Both the position numbers and the translations under genes were made by a program. Positions 26,948 to 38,116 of a DNA stretch of 64,000 nucleotides are shown here, piece by piece. This DNA is from a candidate division TA06 bacterium SM23_40 (GTDB lineage: Bacteria > LJUI01 > SM1-40), in NCBI GenBank assembly GCA_001303705.1, contig LJUI01000010.1, forward strand, positions 1 to 64,000, in the 5' to 3' direction. Each line of letters begins with the position of its first letter. Within the stretch, counting starts at the first letter, position 1. Below the pieces are notes generated by a model that was given only the letters and a program-made list of their open reading frames with translations, was not told the DNA's origin and made no database searches.

Positions 26948-28756
26948 ATGGGAGCGGTTGTCGGGGGTCGGTACGAGCTGACAGAGGTCGCTGGAAGCGG
27001 GATTGGCGGGATAGTATACAGGGCGGTCGACCGGCTCACGGGGCGTGTAGTAGCGCTGAAGGCGGCACGGCACCTTGGTCTCTCCGCAGAGGAACCGGAG
27101 GACGTTGGCGGAGAAATTCTGCCGCCGGCTGCACTGGGGGCGCGGCTCCGGGACGAGTTTCGGACTATGGCCCGGCTCACCCATCCCAACATCGTGCGTG
27201 TGTACGACTTCGGCGAGACCGGATCCGGAGCGCCGTTCTTCACGATGGAATTCGTGGAGGGAGGGTCGATCATCGACGCGTGTTGGCGCGATGACATCGA
27301 TGGATTAGTCTGTCTCGTGCTGGGAGTCTGTGATGCTCTCGATTACGTCCACGAGAAAGAGATTGTGCACGGTGATCTGAAGCCGGGCAACATCCTCGTC
27401 AGCAGGGATACTCGTGGCCCCGGGGTGGTCAAGCTAACCGACTTCGGCCTCGCACGCTACGTAACGGAGATGGTGGAGAATAGAGCGCTCTTCGGCACAA
27501 TCCCGTACCTCTCTCCCGAGGCGATCGCCGGAAGACCGTGCAATGGCAGGTCCGATCTCTATTCGCTGGGCGTCATCCTGTACCAGGCTCTGGCCGGGAG
27601 CCTGCCGTTCGAGGGGAGTTGGCGCGACATACTTGACCAACATCTCCATCGGCCTCCACCTCGGCTCCACGAACGCGCTTCCCATGTCTCCGTCGAACTC
27701 TCGGAGATCGTGGGACGATTGCTGGAGAAATCGCTTGCCCGCCGTATCCACTCCGCTGCAGCGCTTTCCTCTGAGCTTCGTGCGATTCTGGAGGAAAAAG
27801 GTAGTCGACTATTGCGTAGAGGCCGCGAGCTGGGTGACGGCGACTTTGTCGGGCGCGAGGCGGAGCTGGAACAGCTGAAGGAGATCGCGCTGAGGGCGCG
27901 GGGTGGAGCAGGGCAGGTGGCGGTTATCACGGGGGAGGAAGGTATCGGGACGACGCGTCTCCTTCGCGAGTTCATGAGCTGGGCGCAGGTGCAGGGATTC
28001 TTTGTGATCGACGTGATGCAAGAGCGCGGAGCGGACGCGGCAGATTCGCTGGTGCGCGGGCTGAGGCGGTCTGAGGGGCTGGCGGAGACGCAGCTATCGG
28101 CCGCGGCGGAGGCAGACCTCGATGCCATCGGCGAGCTTCTCCAGCACGCATCGGAGCGGGTCCCCATTGCGGTGATCATCGACGAGTTCGATCGCAGTGA
28201 TGCAGTCTCCGCGGGGATACTCCACTATGCAGCGAGGAGGACGACAGATCTGCCGGTGATGATCTGTGTGGGCGTAAGCCACAGAGGCGAAGGGGAGGTA
28301 TCATCGGATGCACTGGACAACGTCGAGGAGATACCCGGGGCCACAGCGATCCACCTCACCGGTCTGGAACGGGAGGAGATCCGTCGTCTCGTGGGGTCAA
28401 TGGCGCGGTGCCGGGTGGTGGGCAAGGAACTTGTCCGCCTCCTTGAGTCGAACACGGGGGGAAACCCGCTGCTCGTCAAGGAGTGCCTGAAGAGTCTTGC
28501 TTCCCGTGGGGCGGTTTGGTTCGAAGAGGGTGAATGCGATCTCGTGGCAGGGGAGCATGAGATCGTCGCTCCCCCGTCGGTAGAAGAGGCCGTGCTCGCC
28601 CGCCTTCAGGGGATGAGCGGGGCTGCGAGAGAGGTCGCTGAACTCGTGGCAGTGGCGGGCGGTCGGTGCCACCTGGGTGCCATCGCGGACCTGGTAGGAT
28701 TGGGAGAGAACGTTCGTTCTGAGGCGCTTGCCGAACTGGCGAGCAAGCAAGGATGA
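26948..28756 (+). CDS. Serine/threonine kinase fused to an AAA/STAND-type ATPase; C-terminus apparently broken off
   Basis: A 602-residue cytosolic protein. The kinase domain spans about 8-265: glycine loop GSGIGGIVYRA, ATP Lys38 (VVALKAA), catalytic loop HGDLKPGN (141-148), DFG 165-167 and SPE 189-191. The HRD Arg is Gly, a non-RD kinase. Residues 300-600 form an ORC/STAND-like ATPase beginning FVGREAELEQL, but the P-loop reads GEEGIGTT (330-337) with Thr in place of the essential Lys. The protein stops abruptly after the start of a winged-helix region. The next gene, overlapping by 29 bp in another frame, begins with the TPR part that homologous fusion proteins carry. GGGGAGG precedes the ATG. 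Confidence 0.88.
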   Translation: MGAVVGGRYELTEVAGSGIGGIVYRAVDRLTGRVVALKAARHLGLSAEEPEDVGGEILPPAALGARLRDEFRTMARLTHPNIVRVYDFGETGSGAPFFTMEFVEGGSIIDACWRDDIDGLVCLVLGVCDALDYVHEKEIVHGDLKPGNILVSRDTRGPGVVKLTDFGLARYVTEMVENRALFGTIPYLSPEAIAGRPCNGRSDLYSLGVILYQALAGSLPFEGSWRDILDQHLHRPPPRLHERASHVSVELSEIVGRLLEKSLARRIHSAAALSSELRAILEEKGSRLLRRGRELGDGDFVGREAELEQLKEIALRARGGAGQVAVITGEEGIGTTRLLREFMSWAQVQGFFVIDVMQERGADAADSLVRGLRRSEGLAETQLSAAAEADLDAIGELLQHASERVPIAVIIDEFDRSDAVSAGILHYAARRTTDLPVMICVGVSHRGEGEVSSDALDNVEEIPGATAIHLTGLEREEIRRLVGSMARCRVVGKELVRLLESNTGGNPLLVKECLKSLASRGAVWFEEGECDLVAGEHEIVAPPSVEEAVLARLQGMSGAAREVAELVAVAGGRCHLGAIADLVGLGENVRSEALAELASKQG

Positions 28757-30548
28757 GATAGCTGACGACCTGGCGTACCACTGGCTGGGCGCAGGCGATC
28801 GGGAGATGGCACGGTGGTACTTGGCGCAGGCCGGGGATCGCGCCTGTGGCGCGCACCTTGTCCGCAGGGCGATCGGTCTGTTTGAGCAGGCCCTTGCGCT
28901 CGGTCCTTCGCCGGCCGAGCGGGCTCCGCTCGAGGAGAAGGTGGGAGATCTGCAGGCCCTGTGCGGGAGGACGTCGAACGCGCTTGCTAGCTACGCTCAG
29001 GCCCGGTCATCCTATTGCGCCGCGGCGGGTGGTTCATGCGAGGCAGTGGTCGATCGGGCGCGCCTGTTCCACAAGAGCGGCAGGCTGTGCGAAAGAAGGG
29101 GTCAGGCCTGGTATGACGATGCGGAGGAGTCCTATCGGAAGGCGCTAGATCTGTACGAGAGCGCGAGTCACGTGGCAGGGGCAGCAGGCGTGCGCATCGA
29201 TCTCGGCTGGCTCAGTTCCCAGCGCGGTGAGCACGAGCAGGGCCTGCGCATGTGCGAGAGGGCCCGGCAGATCCTGGCTGAGCGCGACGAGGAGGAGCTG
29301 GCGCGGGCGCTGACGGCGATGGGGCTCATCTACCTCAAGATCGGCGAGGTCGATGCCGCGGCACGGTGCCTTCATCAGAGTCTCGAGGTTGCTGAGCGAA
29401 GTGGGGACGGGAGGGAACTCGCGCGGGCACATCACAATCTCGGCATGTCATATCTCGACACGGGCGACTGGCGGCGTGCCGTCGACGAGTTCGAGCGCGC
29501 CATCGCCATTCAGGAAGAACTCGGGAATGTCGGGGCGGTTGCGAGATACACGAATAGTCTCGGTGCGTGTCTTGTCGAACACGGGGAATGGGACCGCGCC
29601 AGGCAGGTGCTTGAGCGTGCTATCGTTCTCGGGAGACGGTGCGAGAACGTATCGTACGTCAGGAGGGCGACGAGGAACCTGGGAGCTGGGTACTATCTCC
29701 GGGGGAGAGATCTCGAGCGTGCGGCGAGATGCTACGAGGAATTTCTCTCCCTGGAGGAGACGCCGCAGGCGCGGGCGCGCACCATGCTTCTCCTCGGCGC
29801 GATCTACTACGAAAAGGGCGAATGGGATCGGGCGGTTGGTCACTACGTGCGGGCGCTTCGTCTCTCCGCGAGACACGCCGAGCGCGAGCGGATGGGAGGA
29901 ATATACTGCAACCTGGGGGTCCTCTATGGGAAGAGGGGGGATCGGCGGAGGGCGACCGCGTGCTTCTCCAAGAGCCTCGCGCATGCGCGTCTGATTCAGA
30001 ACGATAGTCTAACGGTTGGAGTCACGTGCAGCGCCGCGGAGACGTACATGAGGTGGGGAGATCTGGATGCCTCGCGACAGCTGTTGCAGCAAGCGAGAGC
30101 TGTGGCCGAATGCGGCCCGATGGAGCGCGATTTGGCCGAGATCGAAATGAGGGAGGCTGAGCTCGCCGTTCAGGAAGGGCGGGCGGACGATGCACTCGCG
30201 CTCCTCTCCCGAGCACGGGAGAGTGCAGAGCGCGGCGGGGATCGCGTGTCGGTGGCTATCTGTGCTCGGCTCGAGGGCAGGACATATGCGTTGAAGGACG
30301 TGTGGGAGCGAGCGGCCCAGCGCTTCGAGGAGAGCATAGAGGGACTGAGTGGAGCGGAATCGATCCATGAGCTGGCGCTTACATTCATGGAGACTGCTGT
30401 CTTCAAATGGCGGTATGGCTACGTCGAGGAGGCACTCGAATTGATGGGTCGTGCACATGAGATCTTCTCCCGGCTCGGGGCGGTCCCCGACGCGGAGCGA
30501 TCACAACTCTATCTGGGCAGGTGGAAAGATGAAACAGACCAGGAGTGA
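28728..30548 (+). CDS. TPR-repeat protein, likely the detached C-terminus of the upstream kinase
   Basis: An alpha-helical protein of up to 606 residues made of about eleven tetratricopeptide repeats (for example ELARAHHNLGMSYLDTGDWR and MGGIYCNLGVLYGKRGDRRR). Repeats of this kind follow the ATPase in PknK/MalT-like kinase fusions. It starts mid-domain: DEIADDLAYHWLGAGD normally follows a winged-helix segment that is missing here. The first possible start is a TTG at 28728 with no good ribosome-binding site; the ATG at 28806 follows GGGAG directly. I read this as a frameshift plus small deletion splitting one ancestral gene, or translation coupled to the kinase. The end overlaps the next gene by 20 bp. 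Confidence 0.8.
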   Translation: MPNWRASKDEIADDLAYHWLGAGDREMARWYLAQAGDRACGAHLVRRAIGLFEQALALGPSPAERAPLEEKVGDLQALCGRTSNALASYAQARSSYCAAAGGSCEAVVDRARLFHKSGRLCERRGQAWYDDAEESYRKALDLYESASHVAGAAGVRIDLGWLSSQRGEHEQGLRMCERARQILAERDEEELARALTAMGLIYLKIGEVDAAARCLHQSLEVAERSGDGRELARAHHNLGMSYLDTGDWRRAVDEFERAIAIQEELGNVGAVARYTNSLGACLVEHGEWDRARQVLERAIVLGRRCENVSYVRRATRNLGAGYYLRGRDLERAARCYEEFLSLEETPQARARTMLLLGAIYYEKGEWDRAVGHYVRALRLSARHAERERMGGIYCNLGVLYGKRGDRRRATACFSKSLAHARLIQNDSLTVGVTCSAAETYMRWGDLDASRQLLQQARAVAECGPMERDLAEIEMREAELAVQEGRADDALALLSRARESAERGGDRVSVAICARLEGRTYALKDVWERAAQRFEESIEGLSGAESIHELALTFMETAVFKWRYGYVEEALELMGRAHEIFSRLGAVPDAERSQLYLGRWKDETDQE

Positions 30549-32127
30549 GGCAAACGAATGGTGGGCTGGACGTGAGGAGACGATCATCTACTCTCCCAAG
30601 GTGCCTATGGATAAGGAGCGGCTCGTGACTCTCTATCAGGCGGGGAGAACCGTGGCCTCGCTCTGGGAGCTGGAGAAACTCCTGGCGCGCCTGATGGATC
30701 TGGTGCTCATCACGCTCCCCGCGGAGAGAGGATTGATCCTGCTCGCGGGCAAGGACGACGGGGATCTGGCCGTAGAGGCGGCGCGAAATGTCGGGGGAAA
30801 GACGATCGAAGACGCCGCCGACTTCAGCCGGACGGTTGTGACCCTGTCGGTGGATGAAGCGAGGGCAGTCTATTCGCGCGATGCACAGAGGGAATTCAGC
30901 ATGTTCGAGAGCATCGTGGAATACAAGATTATCTCATTCATATGCGTTCCGCTCAAGCTCCCCGAGCAGGTCATCGGGGCGATCTACGTAGACAGCCGCG
31001 ACCCGACGAAGGTCTTCACATCGGACGACGTCGATTTCCTCGCATCGCTGGCGTACATGGCAGCCCCTGCGATCGGGAGTGCGCGGCTCCATGGAGAGAG
31101 AACGGAGGAGATCGCCACGCTTCGCTCCGCTCTTCGCACGAGGGATCGCTCAATAGTCGGGCGTAGCCCTGCCATCGGTCGGGTGCTCGACAGCATAGCG
31201 CGGGTGGCGAAGAGCAATGTCTCGGTCGTCATCAGTGGGGAGAGTGGGACGGGGAAGGAGTTGGTGGCGCGCGCGATCCATATGACTGGTCCCCGGGCGA
31301 GCAAGCCATTTGTGCCGTGTAACTGTGCCGCGATACCGACAGATCTGCTCGAGAGCGAGCTCTTCGGGTACAAGCGAGGAGCGTTTACCGGAGCCATCCG
31401 GGACAAGAAAGGTCTGTTCGAGGAGGCGGACGGGGGCACGCTGTTCATGGATGAGATCGGGGATCTCAGTTCGTACACCCAGGCGAAGCTCCTGAGAGTC
31501 CTCCAGGAAGGAGAGATCCGACGAGTCGGTGATACGGAGCCGCGGCGGGTCGACGTGCGGATCATTTCCGCGACGAACAAAGATATCGAGAAAGAAGTCG
31601 CCGAGAAGAGGATCAGGGAAGATCTGTACTATCGGCTCAATGTCTTCTCGATTCACATACCCCCGCTCCGTGACAGGCCGGAGGATATTCCCCTTCTCGT
31701 CGATCATCTTCTCCGGGATGCGGACGGTAAGCGACGGAAGGGGATAACTCCTTCTGCTCTCGACCTTCTCTGTCGCCAGCGGTGGCCGGGCAATGTGCGC
31801 GAGCTGGAGAACGTCATCGAGCGCGCCATCGTGCTGGCCGATGAGGACATGATTGCGGTTGAGCATCTTCCCGACCTGTCTCTGCCCGACGGGCTGAGGA
31901 TCGATCTCCACCAGACGCTGGAGCGGATCGGACAAGAAGGGAAATGCCATGCCATCGAACGGGGAATCCGGGCGGCCTTGGCCGCGACGGGGGGCGATAT
32001 GCGTGCGGCGGCGGACAGGCTCGGCGTGGGGCAATCTACTCTCTACCGGTGGTGCCACAAACTGGGCATTGAGCGGGGCCGGCGCCCCTACCGGAGGAGT
32101 GGGAATGAGCGACACGAGAGGACTTGA
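30529..32127 (+). CDS. Sigma-54-dependent transcriptional activator with GAF domain
   Basis: A 532-residue bacterial enhancer-binding protein. It has a GAF sensor at about 30-190 and an AAA+ domain with Walker A GESGTGKE (237-244). The sigma-54-contact loop GAFTGA is intact (284-289) and Walker B is FMDEIGD around Asp308. A Fis-type helix-turn-helix ends the protein (AAADRLGVGQSTLYRWCHKL). It opens promoters held by RpoN. The ATG at 30529 has a GGTGG site and overlaps the TPR gene by 20 bp, so the kinase, TPR and activator genes are probably one operon. The GAF domain rather than a receiver suggests direct ligand control or phosphorylation by the kinase (inference). No -24/-12 promoter was recognised in the window. 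Confidence 0.93.
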   Translation: MKQTRSEANEWWAGREETIIYSPKVPMDKERLVTLYQAGRTVASLWELEKLLARLMDLVLITLPAERGLILLAGKDDGDLAVEAARNVGGKTIEDAADFSRTVVTLSVDEARAVYSRDAQREFSMFESIVEYKIISFICVPLKLPEQVIGAIYVDSRDPTKVFTSDDVDFLASLAYMAAPAIGSARLHGERTEEIATLRSALRTRDRSIVGRSPAIGRVLDSIARVAKSNVSVVISGESGTGKELVARAIHMTGPRASKPFVPCNCAAIPTDLLESELFGYKRGAFTGAIRDKKGLFEEADGGTLFMDEIGDLSSYTQAKLLRVLQEGEIRRVGDTEPRRVDVRIISATNKDIEKEVAEKRIREDLYYRLNVFSIHIPPLRDRPEDIPLLVDHLLRDADGKRRKGITPSALDLLCRQRWPGNVRELENVIERAIVLADEDMIAVEHLPDLSLPDGLRIDLHQTLERIGQEGKCHAIERGIRAALAATGGDMRAAADRLGVGQSTLYRWCHKLGIERGRRPYRRSGNERHERT

Positions 32128-32135
32128 GATTTCTA

Positions 32136-32164
32136 TTGCGGGGCGGTAGAAAGGCCGATACAAT
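32136..32164 (+). promoter_or_regulatory. recF operon promoter, TTGCGG-17-TACAAT
   Basis: TTGCGG at 32136-32141, a 17-bp spacer and TACAAT at 32159-32164, starting right after the activator stop codon. Transcription from about 32171 gives a very short leader to the recF GTG. It would serve recF-dciA-gyrB-gyrA. Confidence 0.65.
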
Positions 32165-32184
32165 AGAATTGAGGGAGGAATGCC

Positions 32185-33297
32185 GTGCGACTCACCTCAC
32201 TCCTTGCGAGGAACTTCCGGAATCTTGAGGAGCTTCACCTCTCCTTCGACGCACAGAGGAACCTGCTCATCGGCAAAAATGGGGCGGGCAAGTCGAATGT
32301 CCTCGAGGCCATCTACTACCTCTGCGTATCCCGTTCTCCACGAGGGGCCCTTGATGGTGAGCTTGTGAGGTGGGGAGCGGATTTCTTTCATCTAGAAGGT
32401 CGGGGAGAGAGGCGCAGGGGGCCATTCGAAGTCACGGCAACGGTACGCGGCGGCCAGAAGGAGGTCGGATTCAACGGTGTCCGGCTCGCCAGGATATCGG
32501 AGCTGGTCGGCGAGATAGCCGTCGTCAGCCTGTCGCAGGATGACACGAAATTGACAAAGGGCCCGCCCGGCCAGCGCCGCCGCTTTCTCGATATCGCCGT
32601 CTCTCAGATATCGCGGATCTATCTTCAGATGTTGAATGACTATCGACGGACCCTGCAACAGCGTAATCGTGTGCTGCTCGTGGCGCGAGAGAGCGGGGGG
32701 GTGCGTGCGGAGAGCCTCGAGCCGTGGGATGAACAGCTCGTCTCCCTGGGCGCCAGGATCATCGTGGAACGGCAGTCTGCGATGGAGGAATTGGCGCCGC
32801 GCGCGATCGCATTGTATGGCCAGCTGGGAGGAGGTCGCGATTCTATGGATCTTGTCTACGCCCCCACTGTTGGGGACGGGACCGGAATGAGCGGAGATGA
32901 GCTGGCCAATGAGTTCCGCGATAAGCTCGTACGGACGAGGAGGGCTGAGATCGAGCGGGGACAGACACTGGTTGGTCCTCACCGTGACGACATTGAGGTA
33001 GCAGTTGGGGGGCGGAATCTGCGTACCTACGGTTCCGAAGGGCAACACCGGAGTGCGGCCATCGCACTTCGCCTCGGAGAGGCGGATCTGCTGCGCAGGC
33101 ATATCGGAGAGGACCCCGTCTTTGTCCTCGATGAGGTCTTTTCCGAGCTCGACAGGGACCGGGCAGGTGCCCTGGTGACGATATTGGAGGAGTGGGAACA
33201 GATATTCCTGGCGACGACGAGGAGCGATAGCATCGAGGCAAGGGATCTGGAGGCGGCGACGTTTCTGCTCGAGGACGGGGCGTTCGTCGAAGGTTGA
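32185..33297 (+). CDS. recF: DNA replication and repair protein RecF
   Basis: A 370-residue SMC-like ATPase that loads RecA at gaps with RecOR. Walker A is GKNGAGKSNVLEAIYYL (about 31-47), the signature region is TYGSEGQHRSAAIALRL and Walker B/D-loop is VFVLDEVFSELD. The GTG at 32185 follows a strong GAGGGAGG site. It ends 1 bp before the dciA start. Confidence 0.97.
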   Translation: MRLTSLLARNFRNLEELHLSFDAQRNLLIGKNGAGKSNVLEAIYYLCVSRSPRGALDGELVRWGADFFHLEGRGERRRGPFEVTATVRGGQKEVGFNGVRLARISELVGEIAVVSLSQDDTKLTKGPPGQRRRFLDIAVSQISRIYLQMLNDYRRTLQQRNRVLLVARESGGVRAESLEPWDEQLVSLGARIIVERQSAMEELAPRAIALYGQLGGGRDSMDLVYAPTVGDGTGMSGDELANEFRDKLVRTRRAEIERGQTLVGPHRDDIEVAVGGRNLRTYGSEGQHRSAAIALRLGEADLLRRHIGEDPVFVLDEVFSELDRDRAGALVTILEEWEQIFLATTRSDSIEARDLEAATFLLEDGAFVEG

Positions 33298-33298
33298 G

Positions 33299-35526
<2,228 letters not shown>

Positions 35527-35652
35527 GGCGACGGTCTCTGCAGGCGCACCTGAGTTCGGAGCCCGTGGACCGGTGCTGGACTCAGGTGAATGTAAACCGG
35601 GGGACAGTCCCGGCCAGGTGAAAGAGGAGATCTGCGGAAGAAGGAAGGATTG

Positions 35653-38109
35653 ATGGCGATTCGTCGCGAAAAGGTTGTCCCGGTAGATATCGAAGATGAG
35701 ATGAGAACTTCCTATCTCGACTACGCCATGAGCGTGATCGTAGGAAGAGCTCTGCCTCGGGTGCGGGACGGACTGAAGCCCGTCCATCGAAGAATCCTCT
35801 TCGCCATGCGGGAGCTGGGGCTGGCCTCCAACCGCCCATACAAGAAGTCGGCGGCGGTGGTGGGGGATGTGTTGGCCAAGTACCATCCCCACGGGGATGG
35901 CGCCGTGTACGATGCGATCGTACGTATGGTCCAGGATTTCTCGTTGCGCTACCCACTCATCGATGGTCAGGGGAACTTCGGATCGGTAGATGGTGACGCG
36001 GCGGCTGCGTATCGGTATACGGAAGTGCGGCTCACTCCGATAGCAGAGGCGATACTGGCTGACATAGATAAAGAGACAGTTGACTTCATCTCCAACTATG
36101 ATGCAAGCCGCGAGGAACCGACGGTCCTCCCGTGTGGAATTCCCAACCTGCTGGTGAGCGGCTCATCCGGGATCGCAGTAGGGATGGCGACAAACATCCC
36201 GCCTCACAACCTGGGAGAAATCGTCGACGCGCTGATTGCATTGATCAAAAATCCCGAGATAAACACCTCGAAACTGATGAAACATGTCCACGGCCCGGAC
36301 TTCCCCACCGGGGGCATTGTCATCGGTGCAAAAGGCATCCGCGATGCATATGAGAGCGGCAAAGGGCGACTAGTCGTGAGGGCGCGAGTAAGTGCTGAGA
36401 CGAGGAAGGGGGGACGCGAACGGCTCGTCATCAGCGAGATCCCGTACCAGGTCAACAAATCGGTTCTCATCGAGCGGATCGCCCGGCTCGTGCGGGATCG
36501 GAGGATCGACGGCATCACCGATCTGCGCGATGAGTCAGATAGAGATGGAATGCGTATCGTACTCGAACTGAAGCGCGATGCGCAACGGGAGGTGATTCTC
36601 AACCAGCTGTACCGGCATACGCAGATGCAGGACACGTTCGGGGTCATTATGCTCGCCCTCGTGGATGGCCAGCCGCGTGTGCTCAATCTGAAACAGATGC
36701 TCGAGTTCTTTCTCGAGCACCGACATGAAGTGGTAGTGCGGCGGACGAAGTTTGAGCTCGACAAGGCGGAGAAGCGAGCTCACATTCTGGAAGGGCTCAA
36801 GATCGCGCTCGACCACATCGATGCCATTGTCACTCTGATCAAGAAATCGCGCACCCCCGAGACTGCCAGGCAGGGCCTGGTGAAGGAGTTCAAACTGAGC
36901 GAACTGCAGGCTCAGGCGATCCTGGACATGCGTTTGGCCAGGCTCACGGGACTGGAGCGCAAGAAGGTCGATGAAGAGTATCTCGAGATCATCAAGCTCA
37001 TCGCAAAGCTCAAGTCGATACTGGCAAGCCGGGCCGCGGTGATGGAGGTCGTCAGGGCGGAGCTGCTCCAAGTGAAGAAGCGGTTCGCTGATGATCGCCG
37101 CACTGAGATCGTAAGCGAGGAAGAGGAGGAACTGACGGTCGAGGACCTGATTGCTGAGGAGGACATGGTCGTCACGGTCTCCCACCGGGGATATTACAAG
37201 CGGATGGCAGTGAATGCCTATCGGCGTCAGGGGCGTGGCGGCAAGGGGATGATAGGAGTCCTCACGAGAGAAGATGACTTCGCCGAGAGCCTCATCGTTG
37301 CGTCGACACACCACTATATTCTCTTCTTCACCGATCGGGGGCGGTGCTACTGGCTCAAGGTGCATGAGATAGTGGAGGGAGGGAGACTGGCGAAGGGGCG
37401 GGCGATCACGAACATGCTGGCACTGGGCCAGGGTGAGGCTATTACGGCCTACGTGCCGGTGAGAGATTTCATGGGCGGTGGGTATCTGGTGATGGCAACT
37501 AAGAACGGGCTCGTGAAGAGGATCGCCCTATCCGAATTCTCGCATCCGCGCCGCACAGGGATCCATGCGGTGACGATACGCGAGGGGGACTCGCTCATCG
37601 AGGTGAAGGCCACGGATGGCTCACAGGATGTCATGCTCATTACTCACTTGGGGAAGGCAATTCGGTTCCACGAGTCAGAGGTCCGTCCTATGGGACGTTC
37701 GGCTGCCGGCATCAAGGGCGTATCGCTGAGAAAGGGCGATGAGGTCGTTGGCATGGTAGCGGTGAAGCGGCAGGCGAGCCTTCTCATCGTAACTGAACGG
37801 GGGTACGGGAAGCGGACAGCGATCGCTGACTACCGCGTGCAATCGCGCAGCGGCTTGGGGCTGATAACGCTGAAGGTATCGGAGAAGAACGGCCCCATCG
37901 TTGCCGCGCTCGAGGTGGTGGAGAGCGACGGGGTGATCATCATGTCGTCTCAGGGGCAGGTAATCAGGATCGCGGTGAGCGACATACGGGAGATGGGGCG
38001 GAGCACGCAGGGGGTGCGCCTTATCGACATCGAGCGGGGAGATCGGGTCTGCGATGTCGCCAGAATCGTGAGCGAGGAGGGTCCGGAGTCCTCATCGGAC
38101 AGCAGCTAG
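35653..38109 (+). CDS. gyrA: DNA gyrase subunit A
   Basis: An 818-residue gyrase A with the breakage-reunion domain (active Tyr in [11 protein letters not shown]) and a C-terminal beta-pinwheel. It carries a GyrA-box-like QGRGGKG near residue 520, which marks gyrase rather than topoisomerase IV. In the quinolone-determining region [15 protein letters not shown], the position of E. coli Ser83 is Gly while Asp87 is kept. Introduction of negative supercoils needs GyrB, encoded 126 bp upstream. The ATG at 35653 has an AAGGA site. Confidence 0.97.
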   Translation: MAIRREKVVPVDIEDEMRTSYLDYAMSVIVGRALPRVRDGLKPVHRRILFAMRELGLASNRPYKKSAAVVGDVLAKYHPHGDGAVYDAIVRMVQDFSLRYPLIDGQGNFGSVDGDAAAAYRYTEVRLTPIAEAILADIDKETVDFISNYDASREEPTVLPCGIPNLLVSGSSGIAVGMATNIPPHNLGEIVDALIALIKNPEINTSKLMKHVHGPDFPTGGIVIGAKGIRDAYESGKGRLVVRARVSAETRKGGRERLVISEIPYQVNKSVLIERIARLVRDRRIDGITDLRDESDRDGMRIVLELKRDAQREVILNQLYRHTQMQDTFGVIMLALVDGQPRVLNLKQMLEFFLEHRHEVVVRRTKFELDKAEKRAHILEGLKIALDHIDAIVTLIKKSRTPETARQGLVKEFKLSELQAQAILDMRLARLTGLERKKVDEEYLEIIKLIAKLKSILASRAAVMEVVRAELLQVKKRFADDRRTEIVSEEEEELTVEDLIAEEDMVVTVSHRGYYKRMAVNAYRRQGRGGKGMIGVLTREDDFAESLIVASTHHYILFFTDRGRCYWLKVHEIVEGGRLAKGRAITNMLALGQGEAITAYVPVRDFMGGGYLVMATKNGLVKRIALSEFSHPRRTGIHAVTIREGDSLIEVKATDGSQDVMLITHLGKAIRFHESEVRPMGRSAAGIKGVSLRKGDEVVGMVAVKRQASLLIVTERGYGKRTAIADYRVQSRSGLGLITLKVSEKNGPIVAALEVVESDGVIIMSSQGQVIRIAVSDIREMGRSTQGVRLIDIERGDRVCDVARIVSEEGPESSSDSS

Positions 38110-38116
38110 GGGAGAG

